From assembly GCA_039908105.1 (NCBI GenBank), contig JAMOBI010000007.1:8032-72031 (forward strand): 64,000 bases of DNA, given 5' to 3'. A program made the position numbers and the translations under genes. Under the pieces are notes generated by a model that saw only the letters and a program-made list of their open reading frames with translations, ran no database searches and was not told the DNA's origin. Shown here piece by piece: positions 1-7,886 of this stretch (position 1 is the stretch's first letter; each line of letters opens with the position of its first letter). This DNA is from Magnetaquiglobus sp039908105 (GTDB lineage Bacteria > Pseudomonadota > Magnetococcia > Magnetococcales > Magnetaquicoccaceae).

Positions 1-399
1 GGTGGTCTTTTTCGAGACCACCGGCATGGTGAGATCCTGGGGCAGGTCGCTGCGCACCGAATCGACCGCGTTGCGCACCTCGTTGAGGGCGGCGTCAGCA
101 TTCTTGTCGATGTCGAATTCGACCGTGATGGCCACCGAACCATCGGTTAACGTGGTACGGATGTGCTCGATGCCGCCGAGGGCGGCCACGGCATCCTCGA
201 TCTTGCGCGCCACCTCGGTCTCCAGTTGTGCGGGCGCCGCCCCTTCCAGGGTGGCGTTCACCGAGATGACCGGCACCTCGATATCGGGAAAGTTTTGAAT
301 TCCCAATACTTTGAACGAAAAGAGACCCAGAAGTGTCAGCAGCACAAAGAGCAGAATCGCCGGTACCGGGTGGCGGATCGAAAGCGAAGAAAAGTTCAC
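1..399 (-). CDS. RND-family efflux permease, N-terminal part (runs off the window)
   Basis: This is the first 133 codons of an inner-membrane resistance-nodulation-division pump. The start is a GTG that overlaps the stop of the upstream adaptor gene by four bases (GTGA), so the two are translationally coupled. The N-terminus reads NFSSLSIRHPVPAILLF, the usual short cytoplasmic start followed by TM1, then GIQNFPDIEVPVISV, the typical RND segment after TM1 in which an aromatic-Pro-Asp/Glu motif precedes the porter domain. The porter domain begins with the common 'GAAPAQLETEVARKIEDAV' pattern. RND permeases are about 1000-1050 residues, so most of the gene lies before base 1. With the adaptor it should form a proton-driven exporter. 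Drug-type (AcrB/MdtB-like) or another RND class cannot be separated from this fragment. Confidence 0.9.
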   Translation of the reverse strand, partial: MNFSSLSIRHPVPAILLFVLLTLLGLFSFKVLGIQNFPDIEVPVISVNATLEGAAPAQLETEVARKIEDAVAALGGIEHIRTTLTDGSVAITVEFDIDKNADAALNEVRNAVDSVRSDLPQDLTMPVVSKKTT

Positions 400-1490
400 G
401 GTTTGTTCTCCACCACCCGCACCCGATCCCCATCCTTGAGAAAGGCGCCACCGCTGGCAACGATTCGGGCGTCTTCAGCCAGACCGGAGAGAATTTCGAT
501 CCGCTCCTCCATTCGTCGTCCGGTGGTCACCTTGCGTCGCACCACCCGGTCGCCATCCTTGGGCAGTTCGAACAGATAGGTGAAGCCGTCGTGAAAGACC
601 AGGGTCGACTGCGGCACGGTGAGCGCGCTGTGTGCGCCGATATGAATGGCACCTTGGGCAAACATCCCCGGCTTGAAGGGCGAACCGGCTGGAAGATCGA
701 AATAGACCAATCCCTTGCGGCTCTCTGGATGGAGGGTGGGAGCCACCTGACGGGCGGTCGCCTCGATCGGCGCATGACCCGGCACCTCAAGTCGAGCGGT
801 TTGACCCGGTTGAATGCGTCCGATCTGCCCATCGGTCACCTCGGCGCGCCATTCCAGACGCCCCTGGCGTACCAGCCGGAACAGCTCCGCACCCGGTTGT
901 ACCACCGCACCCAACGTGGCAGTGCGCGTCGAGATCACCCCGTCATCGGCGGCCACGATGCGCGTCTGGCGCAAACGGATCTCCTCGTGCTCCAGGGCGG
1001 CCTTGGCTGCGGCCACTTCGGCCTCCGCCGACTCCTCGGTGAGCCGATACTGGGTGACCTGTTGATCGGAGAAGGCGCCGATGCCATCCACCGATTTGAC
1101 CCGGTTGGCATTGGAGCGCGCCAATGCCTGCGCCGCCTTGGCACGCGCGACAAAAGCCTTTTGTTGGGCGAGCGTGGCCTTGATGGTCTCATCGGAGAGT
1201 TTGACCAACTCCTGGCCGCGTTTAACCTCGCTGCCGACATCCACCAGAAGCTCGGCAATGGCCAATCCACCGATCTCCGAGGAGACCAGCGCCTCCTGCC
1301 AGGCGAAGATCCCGCCCGAAACCAGCAGCGTCAGCGGCCAGGTGGCCGGCTCAGGTTGAGTCAGGGTAACGGTCAAGGCGGCACGCTCCGTGTCGCCGGT
1401 CGCCCCTTTGTCGGCCAATGCACTCTTTGCCGTGGTCACCAGGAGCCATCCAGTCACAAAAACCGCCATGGCCTGCAAAATTTTCTTCAT
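396..1490 (-). CDS. RND efflux periplasmic adaptor (HlyD/AcrA family)
   Basis: A 364-residue membrane fusion protein that links an RND permease to an outer-membrane channel. Residues 1-26 form a signal peptide ending near SALA. Residues ~60-100 carry the first lipoyl half (SSEIGGLAIAELLVDVGSEVKRGQELVKL), followed by a long alpha-helical hairpin (ATLAQQKAFVARAKAAQALARS to ~170), the second lipoyl half (RIVAADDGVISTRTATLGAVV) and beta-barrel/membrane-proximal segments ending at GGAFLKDGDRVRVVE. Length is normal for the family. It overlaps the permease by 4 nt and is divergent from a MarR regulator whose promoter region lies 80-110 bp upstream, suggesting local control by that regulator. The substrate is unknown. 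Confidence 0.92.
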   Translation of the reverse strand: MKKILQAMAVFVTGWLLVTTAKSALADKGATGDTERAALTVTLTQPEPATWPLTLLVSGGIFAWQEALVSSEIGGLAIAELLVDVGSEVKRGQELVKLSDETIKATLAQQKAFVARAKAAQALARSNANRVKSVDGIGAFSDQQVTQYRLTEESAEAEVAAAKAALEHEEIRLRQTRIVAADDGVISTRTATLGAVVQPGAELFRLVRQGRLEWRAEVTDGQIGRIQPGQTARLEVPGHAPIEATARQVAPTLHPESRKGLVYFDLPAGSPFKPGMFAQGAIHIGAHSALTVPQSTLVFHDGFTYLFELPKDGDRVVRRKVTTGRRMEERIEILSGLAEDARIVASGGAFLKDGDRVRVVENKP

Positions 1491-1572
1491 CCTTTGTCCT
1501 GTTTTGCGAGATTGGTTGATCTTGGCTGGAACGATGCTAAAATAGCCTATCTTTGATTAAAGTTTGTTTATC

Positions 1573-1601
1573 TTGCAAGAAAGTTTTCATTGCCATACTA
1601 T
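1573..1601 (+). promoter_or_regulatory. Sigma-70-like promoter of the marR gene with an overlapping palindrome
   Basis: TTGCAA at 1573-1578 and TACTAT at 1596-1601 are separated by exactly 17 bp, a good -35/-10 pair. The perfect palindrome TCTTGCAAGA (1571-1580) covers the -35 box, and an imperfect dyad CTTTGATTAAAG lies just upstream (about 1551-1562). That is where a MarR dimer would act to autoregulate and possibly control the divergent efflux operon. The operator role is inference. Confidence 0.45.
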
Positions 1602-1659
1602 GGAGGGAAACGATTCCATGCAAGATAATTTTTGTAGAGGATTGTCAAGGGGGATTGTC

Positions 1660-2148
1660 ATGAGCATCTTTGTGCAGAACATCGTCAACGAGCATCGGGA
1701 GAACTGGCCGGAAGAGTTCGATCCTCTGGCATTGCCCTATGCCGTGACGTTCCATCGCGCGCATGGGCTGATGTATGGCCGGCAGTGTGCAGCCATGGCC
1801 ACCTTTGATCTGACGCCGGCGGAGTTTGATGTCTTGGCCAGTTTGCGCCGTTCTTCGCCCCCACATGAGTTGACCCCTTCGCAACTGCGCCATGCCTTGC
1901 TGATCACCTCCGGTGGTTTGACCAAGGTGCTGCATCAGTTGACCGCGCGCGGTTTGATCGAACGTCCGGTCGGCAGCGGGGATCGCCGGGTCAAACCGGT
2001 GCGTCTGGCCAAACCCGCCTATCCGCTGATCGATCGGGCGATGCGCGAGGTGATGCAACAGACTCGCCAACGTCTCGTGAAGTTCCTGACGGTCGAGGAG
2101 ATTCGCGATCTGACGGCGTTGCTGACCAAATTGACGGAGGAGGAATGA
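1660..2148 (+). CDS. MarR-family transcriptional regulator
   Basis: A winged-helix regulator of 162 residues. The core reads LTPAEFDVLASLRR...LTPSQLRHALLITSGGLTKVLHQLTARGLIERPVGSGDRRVKPVRLA, which is the MarR recognition helix plus the wing with its DxR signature (GDRR). It is flanked by helices for dimerisation. I chose the ATG at 1660 because AAGGGGGA precedes it by 5-6 nt and because the best promoter predicts a transcript start near 1608, after the Shine-Dalgarno of the other candidate ATG at 1618. The 1618 start would add 14 residues. The gene is divergent from the RND efflux genes, so it is probably their regulator, sensing a ligand or oxidant not identifiable here. No redox cysteine pattern is obvious. 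Confidence 0.85.
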   Translation: MSIFVQNIVNEHRENWPEEFDPLALPYAVTFHRAHGLMYGRQCAAMATFDLTPAEFDVLASLRRSSPPHELTPSQLRHALLITSGGLTKVLHQLTARGLIERPVGSGDRRVKPVRLAKPAYPLIDRAMREVMQQTRQRLVKFLTVEEIRDLTALLTKLTEEE

Positions 2149-2159
2149 ATCTCGATTGT

Positions 2160-2409
2160 TAAACCGCACCCAGCTTGGAATGTGTCGTTTTTATTTGTGA
2201 AAAAAAAGAGAGGGTCTGGGAGATTCCTCTCCCAGGGTTTTGCTTTTGACTTTAGCGCGCTTTTTTCAAGAAGCATTTTTCGCGCCTTTTCTAGAAAAAT
2301 GCGCTGCGCGCCGCCTTCGTGAGCGTCGTTTTTTGCTGTTTGGAAACGACGCTCACATCTTGCACGCAGCCTTGCAAAAAACTACGCATCCCAAAGCAGG
2401 TGCGATTTG
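2160..2409 (+). repeat. Family A structured repeat, copy 1
   Basis: About 250 bp just after the marR gene. The left end TAAACCGCACCCAGCTTGG is mirrored at the right by a decayed inverted copy (GCAGGTGCGATTTGA). Internal parts are an A8 tract and GAGAGGGT, a hairpin with stem CTGGGAGA/TCTCCCAG (2216-2235), the AGCGCGC segment, a disturbed second hairpin, and the variable-stem hairpin at 2319-2356 (GTGAGCGTCG paired with CGACGCTCAC, loop GCTGTTT). It contains no credible gene. Confidence 0.85.
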
Positions 2410-2432
2410 ATTGAGATTCCGAGTGATGCCCG

Positions 2433-3647
2433 TCACTCCAGCTCATCCACCCCGACCCAACGGCCCGAGGGAATCTCGGCGAACGGATCGCGGGATGGCG
2501 TGGTGCTGTGAGCTGTAGGACCACGTTTGGTCGAACCGGTGCGTTGGGCGGTGGACGAACGGCCTGTGGTGGTCGGTTTGCGCTCTTTGATCGCACGCCA
2601 GACCGTGAAGGATTCATCGCCATCGATCTCCTCGATGGCACCGAGTTGTTCGGAGAGCAGTGCACCGTAATCGAGAAAACGGTTGCCGACCAGCCAGAGC
2701 CGACCACCCGGCGTCAGAGACGCGCTGGCAGCGGACAGAAAGGCGAGGGTGGCGTCGTGATCGGTACGCAGGCCGCGATGAAACGGCGGATTGGTGACGA
2801 TGACATCAAAGCGCTGCTGGCTTAAATGCGAACCGATGCCGTCTTCGGTGATCACCGCGCACCGTTCTTGAAGTTGATTGATCTCAACGGTACGTTTGGC
2901 GCAGTCAGTCGCGGTGATCAGATCATCGCTCAATATGACCCGCAACGTCTCGAACCGGCGCGCCAGGGTGGTTCCGATCACCCCGCAGCCGCATCCCCAA
3001 TCAAGCAGGCGTTCGCCCGGAGATTCATCCTTCAGGCAATCCAGCAAAAGCAGGGTCGCCGGATCGATGGCCCGCCAGGAAAAGATGCCCGGTTTGACCG
3101 CGATCTTCAATGTTTCATGTTTCACATAGGCAAAGCCGTCGGCCTCGGGTTTGAAGGGGGTGCTTCTCCCCGGATCCGGCAGGGCGCGGCTTTGGTGGGT
3201 CAGGGTGTGCAGGCGCAAGTGCCCCTTGCAGAGCGCGGTTTCGCACTCGGAGAACCGTTTGGCGAGCGTGCGGATGCCGGACTCCCGTTCGCCGAAGAGC
3301 CACAGTTTTCCCTCTGGTGCCAGGGAGGCGAGTGCGGTTTCGATCGCCAATTTGGCGGCTTCGCGGCCTTGCGGCAGCTCCATCAGGAGATTGCGGGAGG
3401 AGTCTCCAGCGCTCGGGTGATCATCGAGCAGCAGCCGGACTCCCGGATGTTGCTGGCGGATGGCCTCGGCGAGCGAGGCACGCGCCACGACCACGCTGCC
3501 GGAAAAACCGGCATCGAGCAGGGCATCCAGTGGCGAGGGGGCGTCGAGCGGCCAGTGGACCAGGTGCAGGTGATCGAGTTGGTCGATCGGGCAGACCTCG
3601 GCCAAACCTGCGAAGAAACGTTGGATGGAGCGGGAGTCGGGCAGCAC
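2433..3647 (-). CDS. rsmC: Class I SAM-dependent rRNA methyltransferase, RsmC/RlmG type
   Basis: A 404-residue protein resembling RsmC, which methylates a guanine N2 in 16S rRNA (G1207 in E. coli). As in RsmC, a degenerate N-terminal half (~1-200) precedes the active MTS domain. The SAM-binding loop is LLDWGCGCGVIGTTLA and the catalytic motif is NPPFHRG, as expected for N2-guanine methyltransferases. A linker-like tail after FTVWRAIKERK, about 50 residues rich in Ser, Thr, Arg and Pro, makes it longer than the ~343-residue family norm. The start is GTG at 3647 with no clear Shine-Dalgarno, so the true start is uncertain. RlmG (23S G1835) is the alternative assignment. Confidence 0.75.
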   Translation of the reverse strand: MLPDSRSIQRFFAGLAEVCPIDQLDHLHLVHWPLDAPSPLDALLDAGFSGSVVVARASLAEAIRQQHPGVRLLLDDHPSAGDSSRNLLMELPQGREAAKLAIETALASLAPEGKLWLFGERESGIRTLAKRFSECETALCKGHLRLHTLTHQSRALPDPGRSTPFKPEADGFAYVKHETLKIAVKPGIFSWRAIDPATLLLLDCLKDESPGERLLDWGCGCGVIGTTLARRFETLRVILSDDLITATDCAKRTVEINQLQERCAVITEDGIGSHLSQQRFDVIVTNPPFHRGLRTDHDATLAFLSAASASLTPGGRLWLVGNRFLDYGALLSEQLGAIEEIDGDESFTVWRAIKERKPTTTGRSSTAQRTGSTKRGPTAHSTTPSRDPFAEIPSGRWVGVDELE

Positions 3648-3797
3648 GGGATACGCTCTGTTTAAGATGCAAAGTTTTGATTGTTACCGGGAGCCTGGGA
3701 TCGAAGAGCCCCGTAGGGAAGACCTTTGTCTAACTTTTTCGACGTGTTTTTCTCATCCGCCGATCAGCACCCCGTATCACTTTTCCGGCGTTTTCAC

Positions 3798-4928
3798 TCA
3801 CCCGCCGATCGGCATCGGTTGCACCGGAACACCCTGAATCAATTCACGAAAGATGTCATGCACCGAAACAACGCCGGTATGCCGGGTGGCGTTGGTGCCG
3901 GTGAAAACAAGACCGTTCTCCATATCCCCCTGCTGGGCGCGATGCAATGCCAACGCGATGCAGAAGGTCTCCTTCTCCTCGCGACAGCGACAGGCATCCA
4001 GACAGGTGGCGATGCACTGATTGGCCACCTCGCCGCCACGCAGCAACGTGTTGGTGAAGGTGGTCTTCAAGGCGCGTCCGGGCAGCCCCGCCGGAGAGTC
4101 AACGATCACCACGTCCCCTTCCTTGGCATCGATGAAGGCCTGCTTGAAACTGTCGTGGGCGTCGCACTCATAGGTGCAGATGAAGCGGCTGGCCATCTGC
4201 ACACCCTTGGCACCCAGTGAGAAGGCGTGGTCGATATCCTTGCGATCCCAGATGCCGCCGGCTGTGACGATCGGGATCTCATCCGCGTATTCGGTGAGCG
4301 ACCATTCGGCCAACTCCGGCACCACGGTATCGGTGTCGTATTCAACGGAGAAGAGCTGTTGGGCGGTTTTGACCCCCAGATGACCCCCGGCGCGGTTCGG
4401 ATCCTCGAAGACGATGGCATCGGGCAGCCGCTTGTAGAGCTTGTGCCAACGCTTGGCCAACAGCTTGGCCGCACGCAGAGAGGAGATGATCGGGATCAAC
4501 GCGGTTTTGGGATTGGCGGTGGCGAACTCCGGCAGACGCAACGGCAGGCCGGCACCCGAGATGATCATCTGTGCGCCGTGCTCCACCGAGGTGCGCACCA
4601 TGGCCTCGAAATCGCGGATCGCCACCATGCAGTTGACGCCGATGAGTCCCGAAGGACTGGCCGCGCGCGCCAGTTGCAGCTCATCGATGAGCGCCTTGAC
4701 GTTGGCGCGGTAGTAGTCGCGACCTTTTTCGTAATATTTCGAGGCCAAAGAGAGGGCTACGGTAGCGATCACCCCGACGCCGCCCTCGTTGGCCACGGCT
4801 GCGGCCAAACGATGGGCCGAAACGCGCACGCCCATGCCGCCCTGAATGATCGGCACCGGAACGGTATACTCGCCGATGCGCAAAGGTGGCAAGGGCGGCA
4901 GGGTCGGCTGATCAGCAATCTGGATCAT
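3798..4928 (-). CDS. Nitronate monooxygenase-like FMN TIM-barrel protein
   Basis: A 376-residue member of the nitronate monooxygenase (2-nitropropane dioxygenase)/enoyl-ACP reductase II superfamily. The N-terminal motif PIIQGGMGVRVSAHRLAAAVAN is the flavin-binding loop. NRAGGHLG is the barrel motif that contacts FMN phosphate, and PIVTAGGIWD...GAKGVQMASRF is the C-terminal phosphate-binding signature. A cysteine-rich insertion near the C-terminus (CIATCLDACRCREE) is unusual for true nitronate monooxygenases and could bind a metal or cluster. FMN-dependent oxidation is expected; the substrate is unknown. The 150 bp towards rsmC hold nothing recognised beyond an imperfect copy of the gene's last ~20 bp. 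Confidence 0.8.
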   Translation of the reverse strand: MIQIADQPTLPPLPPLRIGEYTVPVPIIQGGMGVRVSAHRLAAAVANEGGVGVIATVALSLASKYYEKGRDYYRANVKALIDELQLARAASPSGLIGVNCMVAIRDFEAMVRTSVEHGAQMIISGAGLPLRLPEFATANPKTALIPIISSLRAAKLLAKRWHKLYKRLPDAIVFEDPNRAGGHLGVKTAQQLFSVEYDTDTVVPELAEWSLTEYADEIPIVTAGGIWDRKDIDHAFSLGAKGVQMASRFICTYECDAHDSFKQAFIDAKEGDVVIVDSPAGLPGRALKTTFTNTLLRGGEVANQCIATCLDACRCREEKETFCIALALHRAQQGDMENGLVFTGTNATRHTGVVSVHDIFRELIQGVPVQPMPIGG

Positions 4929-5027
4929 GAAACGTACATCCTAATAAAAAAAGACTTCCAAGTCGAATCTTGGCGAAATCGTCCAAGCTGATCCATCGCC
5001 ACCCGTGCAAGCGCCGGGATGGGGGAT

Positions 5028-6071
5028 TCACCAAGTGGCCCAATCGGGTTTGCGCGCCACCACCCGCAGTTCGCCGCAGGTCAATTCGCGTTCCGCCTCC
5101 ACGTCCGTGGGATGGACGACGCCCAAGCCGCTCCGTTGCCCCTGTCCCGGAGTCACGCTGGTCAAAACGCCCGTCTCCTTGCCACTCGGCAGGAGAATGG
5201 GTGTTCCCGGCGCGACTTCAGCACCAGCGGACAGCATGAGGGAATAGACCCTTTTTTTCAAGGTGCCGCGATGATGGGTGCGTGCGGTGGTCTCCTGTCC
5301 GACGTAGCACCCCTTGGCGAAATCCACGCCGTTCATCTCCAGCAGGCCACTTTCCAACGGCAGAGTCACCTCGGGGATGAATTCGCTGCCGCCGCGCGGC
5401 AGGGCCAGAGCGATGCGATACCCCTCCCAGGCGGTAAATCCCGCCGGAGGGATCCGCTTGACCAGTTTTTCCCACCAGGTGGCGATATCAGCGGATGGAA
5501 CCAGCAGTCGCCAGCCGAATGCAACGTGACGCGGATCGCGCCACAGGCGGATCCCGGGTTCAAGGGCCATGGTATCACCCAATGCGGCCTCGGCAATCGG
5601 GAACTCCGGAAAGATCCCCTGCAACACCCGTTCGGCCTCGGGACCGGCGATGGTCAATAGGGCCGGATCGGGATCCACTTCGATGCGGATTTTGGCACGC
5701 AGGATGAATTGTGCCAGCCGGCGGGCTAGAGGGGCGGCAGCGCCGGGCTCGGTGATCAACAGCAGCCGGTCGCCGTCGCCAATCAGGGTGAAATCCCATA
5801 AAAAGCGTCCCTGCGGCGTGAGATGGGCGGCGTAGAGGCTCTTTTGTGGCGTGACCCGTTTGACCTGATTGGTGATCAGTCCGCCGAGAAAGTCATAAAT
5901 GTTTTCGCCCAAAAGAGCGACCGCTTCCATATGACTCGAGTCCACCAGCGCCACGTCATCCCGCAGCGCACGCAGTTCGGCCTGTGGATCTCCGAAGTGC
6001 GCCGGCACCGACGCGGCACGGTCCGAACTCCAGGCAATGCGCGCTCCGAAATGAGATTCAAGCCGACTCAT
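5028..6071 (-). CDS. ygfZ: YgfZ/GcvT-type folate-binding iron-sulfur cluster repair protein
   Basis: A 347-residue tetrahydrofolate-binding protein related to GcvT that assists assembly or repair of certain Fe-S enzymes. The diagnostic YgfZ motif KGCYVGQE is present (DFAKGCYVGQETTARTHHRG), with its conserved cysteine. The N-terminus (ARIAWSSDRAASVPAHFGDP) and the 'DDVALVDSSHMEAVALLGEN' segment match the GcvT-like fold. I took the ATG at 6071 because AAGGAG lies 7-8 bp upstream; a longer reading frame extends to 6230 but would overlap the divergent thiC start. ThiC is itself an Fe-S enzyme, so the divergent placement may be functionally sensible, though this is inference. Confidence 0.88.
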   Translation of the reverse strand: MSRLESHFGARIAWSSDRAASVPAHFGDPQAELRALRDDVALVDSSHMEAVALLGENIYDFLGGLITNQVKRVTPQKSLYAAHLTPQGRFLWDFTLIGDGDRLLLITEPGAAAPLARRLAQFILRAKIRIEVDPDPALLTIAGPEAERVLQGIFPEFPIAEAALGDTMALEPGIRLWRDPRHVAFGWRLLVPSADIATWWEKLVKRIPPAGFTAWEGYRIALALPRGGSEFIPEVTLPLESGLLEMNGVDFAKGCYVGQETTARTHHRGTLKKRVYSLMLSAGAEVAPGTPILLPSGKETGVLTSVTPGQGQRSGLGVVHPTDVEAERELTCGELRVVARKPDWATW

Positions 6072-6208
6072 GGGAAAACTCCTTGTGAATGATGGACTGG
6101 GGTTGGCACAATTGGGTCGGGCGCGGCTTTTTTCGATCCGCAGCGCGGGATCTTCAAAGATTGACGCCTCATTTCTCATTGGACACATCATCTCGCCAAG
6201 GAGTTCGC

Positions 6209-7618
6209 ATGAGCGCATTTCGCTCCGCATGGATTGAGGACCGTATCGGAAACGTTACCCAGATGCATTACGCGCGGCAAGGTCAAATCACGCCGGAAAT
6301 GGCTTTCGTGGCCCAGGAGGAGGGGTTGGACCCCGAGTTGGTGTGCGCCGAGGTGGCGCGTGGGCGAATGGTGATCCCGGCCAACATCCGCCATCCGGAG
6401 TCGCGTCCGGTAGCGATCGGCATTGCTGCACGCTGCAAGATCAACGCGAACATCGGCAATTCGCAGATCTCCTCCGGATTGGATGAGGAGGTGGAAAAAC
6501 TGCGTTTGTCGCTCCACTATGGGGCGGATACGGTGATGGATCTCTCCACCGGCAAGCGGATTCGGGAGATTCGCGAGGCGATCCTGCGCCATTCGCCGGT
6601 GCCGATCGGTACGGTGCCGATTTACGAGGCGGTGGAACGGGTGCCGGACGTGCGCGCTCTGACCCCGGAGATCATGTTGCAGGTGATCGAGGAGCAGGCG
6701 GCCCAGGGGGTGGACTACATGACGGTCCACTGCGGGGTCACGTTGGAGGTGTTGCCGCTGATCGAATCGCGCATCACCAAAATCGTGTCGCGCGGCGGGG
6801 CGTTGATGGCGCAGTGGATGCTCTATCACGAACAGGAAAACCCGCTTTTCACCCACTTCGATGCCTTGCTGGAGATCTGCAAGCGCTACGATGTCACCTT
6901 GTCGCTGGGCGACGGGTTGCGTCCGGGGTGTCTGCACGATGCCTCGGATGCTGCGCAGTTCACCGAGCTGCGCATTCTGGGCGAGCTGACCCAGCGGGCC
7001 TGGCAGGCGGATGTGCAGGTGATGATCGAGGGGCCGGGGCATGTGCCGTTGGATCAGATCGAGGCCAACATGGAGAAGGAGCGCGAGCTGTGCCACGAGG
7101 CGCCGTTCTATGTATTGGGTCCGTTGGTGACCGATATCGCGGCGGGTTATGATCACATCGCCTCGGCGATTGGCGGGGCGGTGGCGGCCTGGAAAGGGGC
7201 GTCGATGCTCTGTTATGTGACACCGAAGGAGCATTTGGGATTGCCGAATGCCGAGGATGTGCGGGCCGGTATCATCGCCTACAAGATCGCCGCGCACGCC
7301 GCCGACATCGCCCGGCATCGACCGGGTGCGCGCGATCGCGACGATGCGATGAGTCGCGCCCGGTTCGGTTTTGACTGGAATCGGCAGTTTGAGTTGGCGT
7401 TGGATCCGGAGCGTGCCCGGGAGTATCACGACGAGACCTTGCCGGAGAATGCCCACAAGAGTGCGGAGTTCTGTTCGATGTGCGGCCCGCGTTTTTGTGC
7501 CTACAAGCTCTCTCAGGATGTGGCCGAGAAGTCGCGTCATCTGGCCGAGCGGTTCACGCCGGATTTCTGTCCGCAGACCGGTGATGGGGCCAGGATCAAG
7601 ATGGCGGCCAATGGGTAG
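6209..7618 (+). CDS. thiC: Phosphomethylpyrimidine synthase ThiC
   Basis: A 469-residue radical-SAM-type enzyme that rearranges aminoimidazole ribotide to hydroxymethylpyrimidine phosphate in thiamine synthesis. The C-terminal cluster motif reads CSMCGPRFC, matching the family CxxCxxxxC that binds the [4Fe-4S] cluster. KINANIGNSQ, GADTVMDLSTG, the 'DYMTVHCGV' strand and EGPGHVP are all present. AAGGAG sits 5-6 bp before the ATG at 6209. The 137 bp upstream contain no recognisable TPP riboswitch, so thiamine feedback by that route is not supported. It lacks the long N-terminal domain of enterobacterial ThiC, as in many other bacteria. Confidence 0.96.
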   Translation: MSAFRSAWIEDRIGNVTQMHYARQGQITPEMAFVAQEEGLDPELVCAEVARGRMVIPANIRHPESRPVAIGIAARCKINANIGNSQISSGLDEEVEKLRLSLHYGADTVMDLSTGKRIREIREAILRHSPVPIGTVPIYEAVERVPDVRALTPEIMLQVIEEQAAQGVDYMTVHCGVTLEVLPLIESRITKIVSRGGALMAQWMLYHEQENPLFTHFDALLEICKRYDVTLSLGDGLRPGCLHDASDAAQFTELRILGELTQRAWQADVQVMIEGPGHVPLDQIEANMEKERELCHEAPFYVLGPLVTDIAAGYDHIASAIGGAVAAWKGASMLCYVTPKEHLGLPNAEDVRAGIIAYKIAAHAADIARHRPGARDRDDAMSRARFGFDWNRQFELALDPERAREYHDETLPENAHKSAEFCSMCGPRFCAYKLSQDVAEKSRHLAERFTPDFCPQTGDGARIKMAANG

Positions 7619-7629
7619 CTGGACCAGCC

Positions 7630-7817
7630 AAACAGCACTTGGCGAGGATGTGTAGCTGTTACTGGTGAAAAAAAGAGAGGGTCTGGGAGATTCATCTCCC
7701 AGGGTTTTGCTTTTGACTTTAGCGCGCTCTTTTCAAGAAGCATTTTTCGCGGTTTGTGCGAAAAATGCGCCGCGCGCGGCTTGGCAGAAAATGACGCATC
7801 TCAACATGGTTGCGGTA
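7630..7817 (+). repeat. Family A structured repeat, copy 2 (shortened)
   Basis: It lies just behind thiC. The left end is decayed (AAACAGCACTTGG). The A7-GAGAGGGTCTGGGAGA...TCTCCCAG hairpin, the AGCGCGC segment and a GCATTTTTCGC/GCGAAAAATGC hairpin are retained, but the variable-stem hairpin is missing. The right end resembles ATGGTTGCGGTA. Copy 9 lacks the same part. Confidence 0.8.
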
Positions 7818-7886
7818 TCGTTGATGCCGTTGATCCTATGAACAACGGTGGTGGCCTTTTGCCCGCTGGAACAGGTATCGGCACGC

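Noticed and set aside
333..1556. 407-codon plus-strand frame opposite the efflux adaptor
   Set aside because: It is the antisense shadow of a clear HlyD-family gene with matching partner and overlap.
2019..2276. Open frames inside family A repeats that give similar peptides (KSALKSKAKPWE..., KKREGLGD...)
   Set aside because: They recur only because the DNA repeats. They run through the hairpins on the sense or antisense strand, have no ribosome binding site and break in several copies.
3721..3838. Imperfect duplication of the last ~20 bp of the nitronate monooxygenase-like gene
   Set aside because: Too short and too imperfect to call a repeat element or a gene relic.
6072..6208. TPP riboswitch before thiC
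   Set aside because: The divergent spacer is only 137 bp and lacks the CTGAGA and following THI-box core sequences.
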